A stretch of DNA of 64,000 bases, taken from positions 1 to 64,000 of the forward strand of contig NZ_VOHB01000003.1 of the NCBI RefSeq assembly GCF_007859295.1. Direction: 5' to 3'. The notes below the pieces were generated by a model. The model was given only the letters and a program-made list of their open reading frames with translations. It was not told the DNA's origin and searched no databases. Shown here one piece after another: positions 52,668 through 60,837 of this stretch (position 1 is the first letter of the stretch; every line of letters begins with the position of its first letter). A program made the position numbers and the translations under genes. This stretch comes from Planococcus sp. CPCC 101016 (lineage in GTDB: Bacteria; Bacillota; Bacilli; Bacillales_A; Planococcaceae).

Positions 52668-53444
52668 TTATTGAGCTGTATAACCGCCGTCCAGAACGAC
52701 GGCCTGTCCCGTTACTCCCGAGGCTTTGTCGCTAGCGAGGAACATCGTATAGTCCGATATTTCTTTTACACTCAACAAACGCTTTTGAGGAATTAAAGGG
52801 TACAGTACTTCTTCAAAGACTTTTTCAACAGGCACAGAACGTGTCTTGGCCAAATCTTCCATTTGATTGCGGACAAGAGGCGTGTCGACATAGCCCGGAC
52901 ACATTGCATTCACCGTGATTCCGTGTTCCGCCCCTTCCAGCGCAGCCACTTTGGTCAAGCCGATAACACCATGCTTGGCACTATTGTATGCTGCTTTCCC
53001 GGAAAATCCAACGAGTCCATTGATGGAGGCCATATTGATGATGCGCCCAGATCCCTGTTTTTTCATAATAGGGAATGCGTGCTTGGTCGCAATAAACGGA
53101 GCGATGAGCATGATCCGAATCAATAATTCGTATTTCTCGGTAGGAAATTCCTCAAGCGGCGCAATGTACTGCAGGCCAGCATTATTGATCAAGACATCAA
53201 GCGATCCATAATGCGCCATTGTTTGTTCAATGGCGTTTTTAATGTCCTCTTCATTGGTTACATCACATTTGATGCCGACACAGTCCATGCCTTTTGCTTT
53301 CAGCGTTTCCGCAGCTTTTAAAACAGCTTCTTCATCGATGTCTGTCAGCATGATTTTCGCACCAGCTGCAGCAAAATCAGCGCTGATTTCATAGCCGATT
53401 CCGCTTGCAGCACCTGTTATCAATACTACTTTATTATCTACCAT
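52668..53444 (-). CDS. D-3-hydroxybutyrate dehydrogenase (SDR)
   Basis: Oxidises D-3-hydroxybutyrate to acetoacetate with NAD+. SDR of 258 aa with TGAASGIGYEI, DIDEE after strand 2 for NAD(H), NNAGLQYIAPLEEFPTEKY (a 3-hydroxybutyrate dehydrogenase signature), Ser in NMASINGLVGF, YNSAKHG, and AMCPGYVDTPLVRNQ. These match B. subtilis YxjF-type enzymes. It follows a GntP-family permease gene by 24 nt, the pairing seen with yxjC. The acetoacetate CoA-transferase (scoAB) of the Bacillus operon is not here, so acetoacetate must be activated by enzymes encoded elsewhere. Confidence 0.9.
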   Translation of the reverse strand: MVDNKVVLITGAASGIGYEISADFAAAGAKIMLTDIDEEAVLKAAETLKAKGMDCVGIKCDVTNEEDIKNAIEQTMAHYGSLDVLINNAGLQYIAPLEEFPTEKYELLIRIMLIAPFIATKHAFPIMKKQGSGRIINMASINGLVGFSGKAAYNSAKHGVIGLTKVAALEGAEHGITVNAMCPGYVDTPLVRNQMEDLAKTRSVPVEKVFEEVLYPLIPQKRLLSVKEISDYTMFLASDKASGVTGQAVVLDGGYTAQ

Positions 53445-53468
53445 AGTCCGTTCCCTCCATAGCTTTTG

Positions 53469-54788
53469 TTAAATTCCAAGTCCCAGTGTAAACAGGACAA
53501 TAGCGATAGCTAATCCGATCAATGGAACAATTACGGTTACTGCACCAACAGCACCATAGGCGGCTTTATGCGTTTCTCCACAAATCCCTTGAATGGTCGT
53601 AACGACATAACCGTTATGCGGCAAAGAATCGAGAGCTCCTGATGAAATTGCAATTGTTCGGTGAAGCGCTTCTGTATTAACGCCCATGTCAATATAATGA
53701 GGGGCAATCAAAGGCAGTGCGATAACCTGACCGCCAGAAGCAGAACCGGTTAATCCTGCAATGACGCTGACTGCAATAGCTCCTCCAATCAATGGACTTC
53801 CCGGGATACTGGTCATGGCATCCACTGCCATTTGGAACGCCGGCACCGCTTTAGCGACTCCCCCGAATCCAACCACTGCAGCCGTATTCCCAATTGCAAT
53901 CAATGCTCCAATCGTTCCTTCAGACAAAGCCTTGCCCAGATTCAAGAAATATTTGCGGTTCAATAAATAAGTCGTAATGACACCGCCCAATAAAGCAATG
54001 ATCAACGCAGAAGTCATTAATGAGTCATGGAAAATATACGAAATGCCTAGAACCACCAGCAGCGGGATCAAACCCATCAAAGGATTCGGAAGATCTCGGT
54101 CTTCCACAATCGGATCTGTTGAACGCGCTTCAAAACGCTCTCCTTTATTGACTGCTTTTTGGATCATTCGTTTTAGCCACCAATAGCCGAACACCGCCAT
54201 AAAGACGGCTACCAGAATACTGACTTCCCATCCCGCGTACGGGCTGGTATTCAAGTATTCAATCGGAATCCAGTTTTGGATTTCTGGAGAACCGGCAGAC
54301 GTCATCGTAAACGTCACGGAGCCCAGTGCCAAAGCGGCGGGGATAAACCGGCGCGGCAGATCAGCCTGTTTGAACAGGCTGAGTGCCATCGGGAAGACTG
54401 AGAACGCAACAACGAACAAGCTGACTCCACCATATGTCAGTACAGCACAAGCGATAACAATCGCCAACACTGCTTTGGACAAACCGAACTTGCCGACCAG
54501 CCATCTTGATACACTATCAGCAGCACCGCTGTCTTCCATTACTTTACCAAATATGGCCCCAAGCAGGAACATCGGGAACCACGAAGTGATAAATCCAGAA
54601 AAACTGGTCATATAATTCGTTAATAAGTTCGCTTCCCCTTCGCCCACTAATTGTGGAAATAATGGCAGGCCACTAAAAAGTGCTACAAACAATGCAGATA
54701 AAGGACCCGCAATTAATAAATTCATGCCTCTCATCGTCAAGACGATAAGGAGAACAAGTCCACCCACCATTCCAATCATGCTTAACAT
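53469..54788 (-). CDS. GntP-family proton:acid symporter, probably 3-hydroxybutyrate permease
   Basis: A 439-aa membrane protein with about 12 helices: FVALFSGLPLFPQ, WFPMFLLGAIFGKVMEDSGAADSVSRWL, LTYGGVSLFVVAFSVFPMALSLF, GSVTFTMTSAGSPEIQNWIP, GGVAKAVPAFQMAVD, GSPLIGGAIAVSVIAGLTGSASGGQVIALPLI and SGALDSLPHNGYVVTTI. These are the marks of the YxjC branch of GntP transporters. The adjacent dehydrogenase fixes 3-hydroxybutyrate as the likely substrate. A cre-like site and a LysR palindrome lie in its promoter region. Confidence 0.88.
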   Translation of the reverse strand: MLSMIGMVGGLVLLIVLTMRGMNLLIAGPLSALFVALFSGLPLFPQLVGEGEANLLTNYMTSFSGFITSWFPMFLLGAIFGKVMEDSGAADSVSRWLVGKFGLSKAVLAIVIACAVLTYGGVSLFVVAFSVFPMALSLFKQADLPRRFIPAALALGSVTFTMTSAGSPEIQNWIPIEYLNTSPYAGWEVSILVAVFMAVFGYWWLKRMIQKAVNKGERFEARSTDPIVEDRDLPNPLMGLIPLLVVLGISYIFHDSLMTSALIIALLGGVITTYLLNRKYFLNLGKALSEGTIGALIAIGNTAAVVGFGGVAKAVPAFQMAVDAMTSIPGSPLIGGAIAVSVIAGLTGSASGGQVIALPLIAPHYIDMGVNTEALHRTIAISSGALDSLPHNGYVVTTIQGICGETHKAAYGAVGAVTVIVPLIGLAIAIVLFTLGLGI

Positions 54789-54821
54789 ATAAAACTCCCC
54801 CTTTTGCTGTTTCCAATGATT

Positions 54822-54835
54822 TGAAAACGCTTACT
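54822..54835 (-). promoter_or_regulatory. Candidate cre site (CcpA) upstream of the 3-hydroxybutyrate operon
   Basis: Minus strand AGTAAGCGTTTTCA against the consensus TGWAANCGNTNWCA: only the first base differs. Located 34-47 bp before the permease start, so glucose repression is plausible. Confidence 0.5.
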
Positions 54836-54928
54836 TAAAACCTCAAAAAAATAATGTAGTTGTCTAAATATTTTGACCTGATGGCTTTCATTAGTGTACA
54901 ACTGACAACAGGATAGGTAAAATGAATA

Positions 54929-54958
54929 ATAACTATAAGATCTATAACAAATAGTTAT
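54929..54958. promoter_or_regulatory. Inverted repeat, candidate LysR operator
   Basis: ATAACTAT (54929-54936) and ATAGTTAT (54951-54958) are perfect complements separated by 14 bp, just before the LysR-type gene and in the intergenic region shared with the permease operon. The T-N11-A pattern of LysR sites fits inside it. Confidence 0.6.
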
Positions 54959-54973
54959 AAGTGAGGAGATTAT

Positions 54974-55855
54974 GTGGATATACGACAGCTAACGTACTTC
55001 ATTGAAGTTGCCAAACATCAAAGCTATACAAAAGCTGCCCTGGCTCTTCATGTGACACAACCTACTTTAAGCAAAATGGTTAAAAACTTGGAGGAAGAGA
55101 TGGAAGTCGTGCTGTTTGACCGCTCAGCGCGTCAAATCAGTTTGACCGATGCAGGCGAAGTGGTCTATGTACAGGCCCAAAAAATTATTCATAGCCTGGA
55201 TGATCTGTCAGCGTCACTATACGATGTCATGAATTTAAAAAAAGGAAAAATCAAGATTGGTCTGCCGCCAGTGATCAGCACTCTATTTTTCCCAACAATC
55301 ATTGCTGAATTTCAGCGTGCTTATCCTGAAGTCACAATCATGCTTGCTGAAGACGGCGCTAAAACAGTGGAACGGAAAGTATATGAAGGCGAGGTCGATT
55401 TGGGTTTTGTCATGCTCCCTGTCGATGATGAAAAATTTAATGTCGTTCCGTTTGTCGATCAAGAAATTAAATTGCTGGTCCATGAATCACATCCGCTTGC
55501 TCATCATGACTTGATTGATTTGATTGAGTTTAAAGAAGATCCCTTCTTATTGCTCAGCAAGGAATTCACCTTAAATAGCCGCACAATCGAATTTTGTATC
55601 AGTGAGGGATTTACCCCAAAAATCGCCTATGAAAGTTCTCAATGGGATTTTATCGTCGGAATGGTCGAAAAAAATCTCGGCGTCACGCTGATGCCAAAAC
55701 TGATTTGTGATCGTGTTAAAGGAGGGCCTTTTAAAATGATTTCACTAACCCACACATTTCCTTGGAGACTGGGCATTATCATGGCAAAAAATCGGTATGT
55801 GCCCTATGTTTCACGCGAATTTATCACCTTAGTAGAAAAATTGCCGAAAGTTTGA
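54974..55855 (+). CDS. LysR-family transcriptional regulator
   Basis: A 293-aa regulator: winged HTH in residues 1-65 (MDIRQLTYFIEVAKHQSYTK, AALALHVTQPTLSKMVKNLE), then the effector domain starting KGKIKIGLPPVISTLFFPTIIAEF. GTG start behind GAGGAG. It is divergent from the 3-hydroxybutyrate operon, and a perfect 8-bp inverted repeat lies between, so it likely activates that operon in response to 3-hydroxybutyrate or acetoacetate and represses itself (inference). It resembles the YwbI/CidR branch. Confidence 0.9.
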   Translation: MDIRQLTYFIEVAKHQSYTKAALALHVTQPTLSKMVKNLEEEMEVVLFDRSARQISLTDAGEVVYVQAQKIIHSLDDLSASLYDVMNLKKGKIKIGLPPVISTLFFPTIIAEFQRAYPEVTIMLAEDGAKTVERKVYEGEVDLGFVMLPVDDEKFNVVPFVDQEIKLLVHESHPLAHHDLIDLIEFKEDPFLLLSKEFTLNSRTIEFCISEGFTPKIAYESSQWDFIVGMVEKNLGVTLMPKLICDRVKGGPFKMISLTHTFPWRLGIIMAKNRYVPYVSREFITLVEKLPKV

Positions 55856-55860
55856 GTCAA

Positions 55861-55892
55861 AAAAAGGAGCTCCTTTTGGAAGCTCCTTTTTA
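55861..55892. terminator. Bidirectional terminator between the LysR gene and uppP
   Basis: AAAAGGAGCT / AGCTCCTTTT with internal CC/GG and loop TTTT; flanks are A- and T-rich for both directions. Confidence 0.85.
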
Positions 55893-55896
55893 CTTG

Positions 55897-56724
55897 CTAT
55901 AAGAAAACGATGATTGCCAATACAGCTGCCAGTACCAATCTATAAATGGCAAAGGGCACCAGCTTGATGCGCGAAATCAGTTTCAGAAAGAAACGGATGG
56001 AAATCAATGCGAAAATGAAAGCTGACAAAAAACCAACGACATAGAATGACAAATAATCCATCGACAAGGTATCCCAGTTTTTCAATACGGATACGAGGCT
56101 CGCTCCAAACATGATAGGAACCGCCATAATAAACGTGAAATCAGCCGCGACCCGGTGATTCAGACCAAATAGGACACCGCCTGAAATCGTAGCACCTGAT
56201 CTGGAGAACCCTGGCCATAAGGACAGACATTGCACAAGACCAATTTTTAAAGCCTGAAAATATGTAATTTCATCCAAAGAGTTGACAGAAGGATTTTTAG
56301 GGCCGAACTTGTCCGCAACGATCATTAGGATCGCTCCAACAACCAATGCATAGATAACAGTCTCTACACCAAACAAATGGTCATCGATTAAATCCTTAAA
56401 GGCGAATCCGAAAACCACTGCCGGCAGCATGCCGATGATGACATGCAATAAATTGAAGCTGGAGTTTTCCGGCTGCCCTTCAATCTTATATAACCCGATT
56501 AAGTTGAAAAGACGTTTCCAAAAAACAACGACAACCGCTAATATGGATCCCAATTGAATGACAATTTTGAACGTATTGGCTGGATATTTCCCCAAAAATT
56601 CCTGTGATTTCAGCCACATATCATCGACGATGATCAAGTGGCCAGTAGAAGAAACTGGAGCGAATTCTGTCATTCCCTCCACAAAACCTAAAATTAAAGC
56701 TTTAAGTAAATCTAACCACTCCAT
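55897..56724 (-). CDS. uppP: Undecaprenyl-diphosphatase
   Basis: Integral membrane phosphatase (275 aa, about eight helices) that recycles undecaprenyl pyrophosphate for peptidoglycan and teichoic acid synthesis. It has the two catalytic regions of the BacA/UppP family: EGMTEFAPVSSTGHLI (E17/E21 and SSTGH box, slightly altered to APVSS) and LSLWPGFSRSGATISGG (PGxSRSG box). High copy confers bacitracin tolerance in this family. Monocistronic, ATG with weak upstream AGGATCAGC. Confidence 0.93.
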   Translation of the reverse strand: MEWLDLLKALILGFVEGMTEFAPVSSTGHLIIVDDMWLKSQEFLGKYPANTFKIVIQLGSILAVVVVFWKRLFNLIGLYKIEGQPENSSFNLLHVIIGMLPAVVFGFAFKDLIDDHLFGVETVIYALVVGAILMIVADKFGPKNPSVNSLDEITYFQALKIGLVQCLSLWPGFSRSGATISGGVLFGLNHRVAADFTFIMAVPIMFGASLVSVLKNWDTLSMDYLSFYVVGFLSAFIFALISIRFFLKLISRIKLVPFAIYRLVLAAVLAIIVFL

Positions 56725-56830
56725 TTGTGCTGATCCTGCTTTCTATAATAAAATCAATGCTGAACTTAGAACGCATCAGCATGGTTAAAGGTTGCATTCA
56801 TTTCAACTGGAATAAATGTTTTTCAGGTAT

Positions 56831-57484
56831 TCATTTGCCGGCTTTTATTTTTACGGCGGTTTCGATCTGCTCTTCTCCTTTGACCACTTCCAAGATCTGT
56901 CCAGCGGTTTCAGGGTACTTGAGCAGTTCTGCCAATGTGCCAGCAACGTCTTCCCGTGAAATCGTATCATACATAAGCGTATAGCCCAAATTCACTTTTC
57001 CTGTGCCGGCTTGGTCTGTTAACGTTCCGGGCCTTAAAATGGTCCAATCCAAAGCAGTTTTTACCAAATCGACTTCCGATTGCCGTTTAATCTTCATATA
57101 ATGCTCAAAACTGGCAGGTGTTTCTTTGCCGCGTCCAGCGTCCGGAAATGCCGAGACTAGCAAAAAGCGGCGGACATTTGCCAATTCGGCAGCTTTCGCA
57201 ATCTTTACCAATCCTTGGCCATCGATGGCAGTTGTCAATTCCTCGCCCGCTCCGCCTGCTCCTGCAGTAAAAACTACAGCGTCGCAGGTTTTAAGCAGTT
57301 TCGCAAATTCATCGGCATCTGTAGCGATGAGGTCTGCTATGACTGTCCGAATGCCCTGTGCTTCCAATTGCTCAGCCTGCTCTGCCTTGCGAATAAATCC
57401 GACTGGTTCGTCCCCTCGCTCAGCAAGAATCCGCCCTAATTTACTGCCTACTTTTCCGTTTGCTCCGATAATCGCCACTTTCAT
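56831..57484 (-). CDS. NAD(P)-binding atypical short-chain dehydrogenase (YhfK/YwnB-like)
   Basis: About 217 aa with the NmrA/atypical SDR nucleotide motif VAIIGANGKVGSKLG and dinucleotide-binding VGFIRKAEQ, followed by AVVFTAGAGG, VSAFPDAG, YMKIKRQSEVDLVKTALDWTILRPGTLTDQAGTGKV. It lacks the typical catalytic Tyr-x3-Lys in full (YMKIK is close: Tyr and Lys are present). Frame opens at 57493; ATG 57484 with AAGGGAAG is the likely start. Members reduce or sense quinones and redox state; substrate unknown. Confidence 0.83.
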   Translation of the reverse strand: MKVAIIGANGKVGSKLGRILAERGDEPVGFIRKAEQAEQLEAQGIRTVIADLIATDADEFAKLLKTCDAVVFTAGAGGAGEELTTAIDGQGLVKIAKAAELANVRRFLLVSAFPDAGRGKETPASFEHYMKIKRQSEVDLVKTALDWTILRPGTLTDQAGTGKVNLGYTLMYDTISREDVAGTLAELLKYPETAGQILEVVKGEEQIETAVKIKAGK

Positions 57485-57528
57485 ATGCCGCACTTCCCTT
57501 CATCCTATTGATCCTGCTGTTTTTAAGT

Positions 57529-58956
57529 TTACCAAAGACCCAGCAGTTTCCACCACAATCCGCCTGCACCCATCCAAACCACAATGTGGATCAGAGAAAT
57601 GATAAATCCAAGTTGCCACCATTTTTTCTGGCTGACATAGCCGCTGCCAAAAAAGACCGGTGCCGGCCCTGCACCATAATGAGTTAAACAGCCAAACAAG
57701 TTGCTGAAGAAAGCCAAAATGAGAGCAGACAATAACGGCGGAGCTCCTGCTGCTACAATGACAGACAAAAAGGCGGCATACATGGCACTGACATGCGCTG
57801 TATTGCTGGCAAAGAAGTAATGGGAGTAGAAATAGACGATCGCCAAAATGATCAAAGTCGGCATCCAGGACAATTGGTTTACCGAATTTTGCATAAGCCC
57901 ACTAAACCACGGAACCATTCCTAAAACATTTAAGTAAGTCGCCATCATAACCAGAACCGCAAACCACACTAGTGTATCCCAAGCACCTTGTTCTTTCTTT
58001 ATATCCGACCAAGTCAAAACCTGTGTCAGCAATAAGACGCTCAACCCTACAAAGGCACTGGTAGTAGCATCGATGCCAAAATTCCCACCGAAAATCCAAA
58101 GCAAGAGCAACAGCACAAATACGCCCATCATGTACTTTTCTTCGTTTTTTAAAGGACCCATTTCATGAAGCTTTTGCTTCGCTATCGAAGGAGCTTCCGG
58201 TGTTTCTTTCAGTTCGGGTGGATAAAGCTTGTAAATGACCAAAGGAATGAGAATAAGACTGATTAATCCTGGCACAAGTGCAGCTAATGCCCACCCACCC
58301 CAAGTGATTGTAACTCCGGTAATATCCTGAGCAATTTGGACAGCTAAAGGATTTGCGGCCATCGCTGTTACAAACATAGCAGATGTAATCATGTCTCCCT
58401 GGAAAGATACTTTCGTCAAAAACGCTCCGACTCTCCTTTCAGTCCCATCTTCAACTCGTGACTCATAGGTTTCAGAAAGTGAACGAATGATTGGAAAAAT
58501 GATTCCACCAGCCCGGGCTGTATTGGACGGCATAGCCGGTGCCAATACAAGATCACTGAAAAGCATGGAATAGGAAAGCCCCAGAGTTTTCTTTCCAAAC
58601 ATCCGAACAAAAATATAAGCGACTCTTGTACCTAATCCTGTCTTGATAAATCCGCGTGAAATGAAAAAAGCAATGACGATTAACCAAATCGTTGTGTTTT
58701 GGAAACCACTGAGCGATTCTTGCAAAGTTAAGGTATTCGTCAATACAATCACTGTCAGAGCTAAAATAGCGGTACTGCCCATTGGGATAGGCTTGATTAC
58801 CAAACTGACGATAGTGGCTACAAAAATACTGAATAAATGCCAGGCTTCCGCTTCCAAACCTGAGGGTGGGGGAATAAACCATAAAATAAGACCAATTGAA
58901 ATAGAGATAAACAGCTTGCGCCAATTAACCTCTCCTTGTTTTTTAACGACTGACAT
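57529..58956 (-). CDS. DASS-family divalent anion:sodium symporter (YflS-like)
   Basis: A 475-aa membrane transporter, SLC13/DASS family: IPPPSGLEAEAWHLFSIFVATIVS, GFQNTTIWLIVIAFFISRGFIKTGLGTRVAYIF, FSDLVLAPAMPSNTARAGGIIFPIIRSL (the SNT motif that binds sodium and carboxylate), MFVTAMAANPLA and YFYSHYFFASNTAHVSAMYAAFL (the second SNT motif), GCLTHYGAGPAPVFFGSGYVSQ. Close in length and motif to B. subtilis YflS (malate) and oxoglutarate/malate translocators. Substrate is a di- or tricarboxylate. No two-component regulator of the CitST/MalKR type is adjacent. Confidence 0.88.
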   Translation of the reverse strand: MSVVKKQGEVNWRKLFISISIGLILWFIPPPSGLEAEAWHLFSIFVATIVSLVIKPIPMGSTAILALTVIVLTNTLTLQESLSGFQNTTIWLIVIAFFISRGFIKTGLGTRVAYIFVRMFGKKTLGLSYSMLFSDLVLAPAMPSNTARAGGIIFPIIRSLSETYESRVEDGTERRVGAFLTKVSFQGDMITSAMFVTAMAANPLAVQIAQDITGVTITWGGWALAALVPGLISLILIPLVIYKLYPPELKETPEAPSIAKQKLHEMGPLKNEEKYMMGVFVLLLLLWIFGGNFGIDATTSAFVGLSVLLLTQVLTWSDIKKEQGAWDTLVWFAVLVMMATYLNVLGMVPWFSGLMQNSVNQLSWMPTLIILAIVYFYSHYFFASNTAHVSAMYAAFLSVIVAAGAPPLLSALILAFFSNLFGCLTHYGAGPAPVFFGSGYVSQKKWWQLGFIISLIHIVVWMGAGGLWWKLLGLW

Positions 58957-59069
58957 TTCACTTCTCCTTACTCTTTAATAGATTTAAACGCTTTGCTGCA
59001 TGATAAATGCAAATGAAACCAAACTGCTTGTGTAATTTTTTAGCGATCTTCTGACTAAAAGTCGGGTTA

Positions 59070-59117
59070 AAAAAAGCAGAATCCATTTGTTCAATATTGG
59101 ATTCTACACCTTTTTCA
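59070..59117 (-). terminator. Terminator-like hairpin upstream of the DASS gene
   Basis: Minus strand AGAATCCA / TGGATTCT (59078-59085 with 59098-59105) then GCTTTTTTT. It follows a stop codon that ends a short in-frame stretch (about 59112-59190) which may be the tail of a lost gene. Confidence 0.6.
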
Positions 59118-59180
59118 AAATATGTAAAGCTTCAATACTTTCTTTTGTTTGGTTCCTCTGAATTGCATAAATAAAGCCAT

Positions 59181-59217
59181 AAAAAATCCGTTGCATTAGA
59201 TCATGCAACGGATTTTC
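59181..59217 (-). terminator. Intrinsic terminator of the SDR gene at 59229
   Basis: AAAATCCGTTGCAT / ATGCAACGGATTTT perfect 14-bp stem, tail TTTATGG on the minus strand. Confidence 0.88.
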
Positions 59218-59228
59218 CTTTTGTATAT

Positions 59229-59987
59229 TCAGTAGGCGGTCCACCCGGCATCCGCAGTGATCACTGTGCCGTTGACGAAGCTTGCATCGTCAGAAGCCAA
59301 GAACAATGCCACTTTGGCGATTTCTTCTGATTTGCCGTTGCGCGGATTCAAAGCTAGTCCGGCCTGTGTACGCCCCATTCCCATTTCACTGATGGACGTC
59401 ATGGATGAACTGATATTGGTTTCCACGCCTCCTGGCGCAATGGCATTGCAGCGGATTCCTTCTTTTGCATACATAAAACCGGTATTTTTCGTGAAGCCGA
59501 CAACTGCATGCTTCGAAGCTGTGTAAGTGGCTCCTGCGCGAGCTCCGTATAAACCGCCTGCTGAAGCGATATTGATGATAACCCCTTTGTTTTTCTCTAG
59601 AAAAATAGGCAAGGCTTTGCGTGTTGACCGCATGACACTCATCGTATTGATGGAAAAAATACGCTCCCATTTTGCATCTTCAATCTCTCCAGCCGGTTCG
59701 AAATTATCCATGATGCCTGCATTGTTGACAAGAATGTCCAAAGTTCCATATTCACTCACTGCCAAATCGATCATCGCTTCGATTTCCTGGACGTCCCCAA
59801 CATTCGTTTTAATCGCTTTTGCTATGCCGCCCTTTTCTATGATGGCTGTTGCTACTTTTATTGCACCTTCTTCATTAATATCCGAAACGATTACTTTTGC
59901 GCCTTCTTTGGCATAAAGTTCGGCAATCGCTTTCCCCATCCCTGATGCTGCCCCTGTTACGATGGCTACTTTTCCTTCTAGTTTCAT
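59229..59987 (-). CDS. Short-chain dehydrogenase/reductase (glucose 1-dehydrogenase-like)
   Basis: Classical SDR of 252 aa: VTGAASGMGKAIAELYA, VSDINEEGA, NNAGIMDNFEPAGE, Ser in INIASAGGLYGARAGATYTASKHAVVG with Tyr-x3-Lys, NAIAPGGVETN, and NGTVITADAGWTAY at the C terminus. Substrate unknown; many close relatives are annotated as glucose 1-dehydrogenases or 3-oxoacyl reductases without proof. It is divergent from a TetR gene, with a perfect palindrome between them, so induction by a ligand of that TetR protein is likely. Confidence 0.85.
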   Translation of the reverse strand: MKLEGKVAIVTGAASGMGKAIAELYAKEGAKVIVSDINEEGAIKVATAIIEKGGIAKAIKTNVGDVQEIEAMIDLAVSEYGTLDILVNNAGIMDNFEPAGEIEDAKWERIFSINTMSVMRSTRKALPIFLEKNKGVIINIASAGGLYGARAGATYTASKHAVVGFTKNTGFMYAKEGIRCNAIAPGGVETNISSSMTSISEMGMGRTQAGLALNPRNGKSEEIAKVALFLASDDASFVNGTVITADAGWTAY

Positions 59988-60026
59988 TTTATCCTTCTCC
60001 TCTTCTGCCGGTTATTTTACGATGCG

Positions 60027-60040
60027 GTAAAACGCTTTCA
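60027..60040 (-). promoter_or_regulatory. Candidate cre site in front of the SDR gene
   Basis: Minus strand TGAAAGCGTTTTAC; 12 of 14 positions match the cre consensus. Located 40-53 bp upstream of the SDR start. Confidence 0.4.
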
Positions 60041-60052
60041 TCTATACACCCC

Positions 60053-60072
60053 AAGTATATTGGCCTATACTT
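60053..60072. promoter_or_regulatory. Palindrome, candidate TetR operator
   Basis: AAGTATA and TATACTT flank TTGGCC (60053-60072), a perfect 7-bp inverted repeat between divergent SDR and TetR genes. Size and position are those of a TetR-family operator. Confidence 0.65.
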
Positions 60073-60174
60073 TAGTTAACAATCAGCAAATTTCTAGTGA
60101 AGTGTTGACTAACGAACATCTGAATTCGATTTTGTGCAGTTATGCAAAATAACTATGAAAGTGAGGTCGTGCTG

Positions 60175-60780
60175 ATGAAAAAAGACCGAAGAATCGACAA
60201 ATCAAAAAATGCTTTAAAAGAAGCATTGATTTGTCTGATGAATGAAAAAGAATTCAAAAGCATCACGATTACAGAAATTGTCCATTTGGCAAATCTGAAT
60301 CGTGGAACTTTCTATAAGCACTACCCAACACAGGAAGAATTATTGAACGAATTGATTGAAGACATTCTCAACGACCTCATCGATTCTTACCGGGAGCCTT
60401 ATAAGACCATGAAAAATTTTGAGGTTGGCAAGATGTCATCCTCTTCCATCAAAATCTTCGACCATGTTGAACGCTATTCACGATTCTATACAATCATCAT
60501 CAATTCCAATGTTCTTCCTGGCTTTCAAAATCGCGTTTGCCAAGTGCTGAAAGAGCTCGTCCAACATGATTTGGCCGCAGTCAAGCCAGAGGCCAATATT
60601 GACCGCAGCCTGCTGAGCAGCTACAACGCCTATGCCTTGTTTGGTCTGATAATTGAATGGGTGAATGGCGGGTACAAGTTTACGCCTCATCAAATGGCAG
60701 AACAATTGCTCAACATCATTTTGTATCAGACTCCCAGAGAATCCATTGAAGCAGTGGCCGACACCAATAAATTAAGTTGA
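60175..60780 (+). CDS. TetR-family transcriptional regulator
   Basis: About 201 aa. The HTH reads KEFKSITITEIVHLANLNRGTFYKHYPTQEELLNELIEDI at residues 25-65, typical for TetR proteins; the C-terminal part (NALKEALICLMNEK precedes the HTH; IIINSNVLPGFQNRVC later) matches the TetR_C8-type ligand domain. The frame begins at 60142 but ATG 60175 follows GTGAGGT at 7-nt spacing. Divergent from the SDR gene with a palindrome in between; it probably represses the SDR gene and itself. Confidence 0.87.
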   Translation: MKKDRRIDKSKNALKEALICLMNEKEFKSITITEIVHLANLNRGTFYKHYPTQEELLNELIEDILNDLIDSYREPYKTMKNFEVGKMSSSSIKIFDHVERYSRFYTIIINSNVLPGFQNRVCQVLKELVQHDLAAVKPEANIDRSLLSSYNAYALFGLIIEWVNGGYKFTPHQMAEQLLNIILYQTPRESIEAVADTNKLS

Positions 60781-60791
60781 ATTGCGATCAA

Positions 60792-60832
60792 AAATACCCG
60801 CTTATTCCTGGTTTCGGAATAAGCGGGTATTT
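60792..60832. terminator. Bidirectional terminator between the TetR and class F sortase genes
   Basis: 17-bp perfect stem AAATACCCGCTTATTCC / GGAATAAGCGGGTATTT (60792-60808 with 60816-60832) with a 7-nt loop. Confidence 0.85.
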
Positions 60833-60837
60833 GTTAG

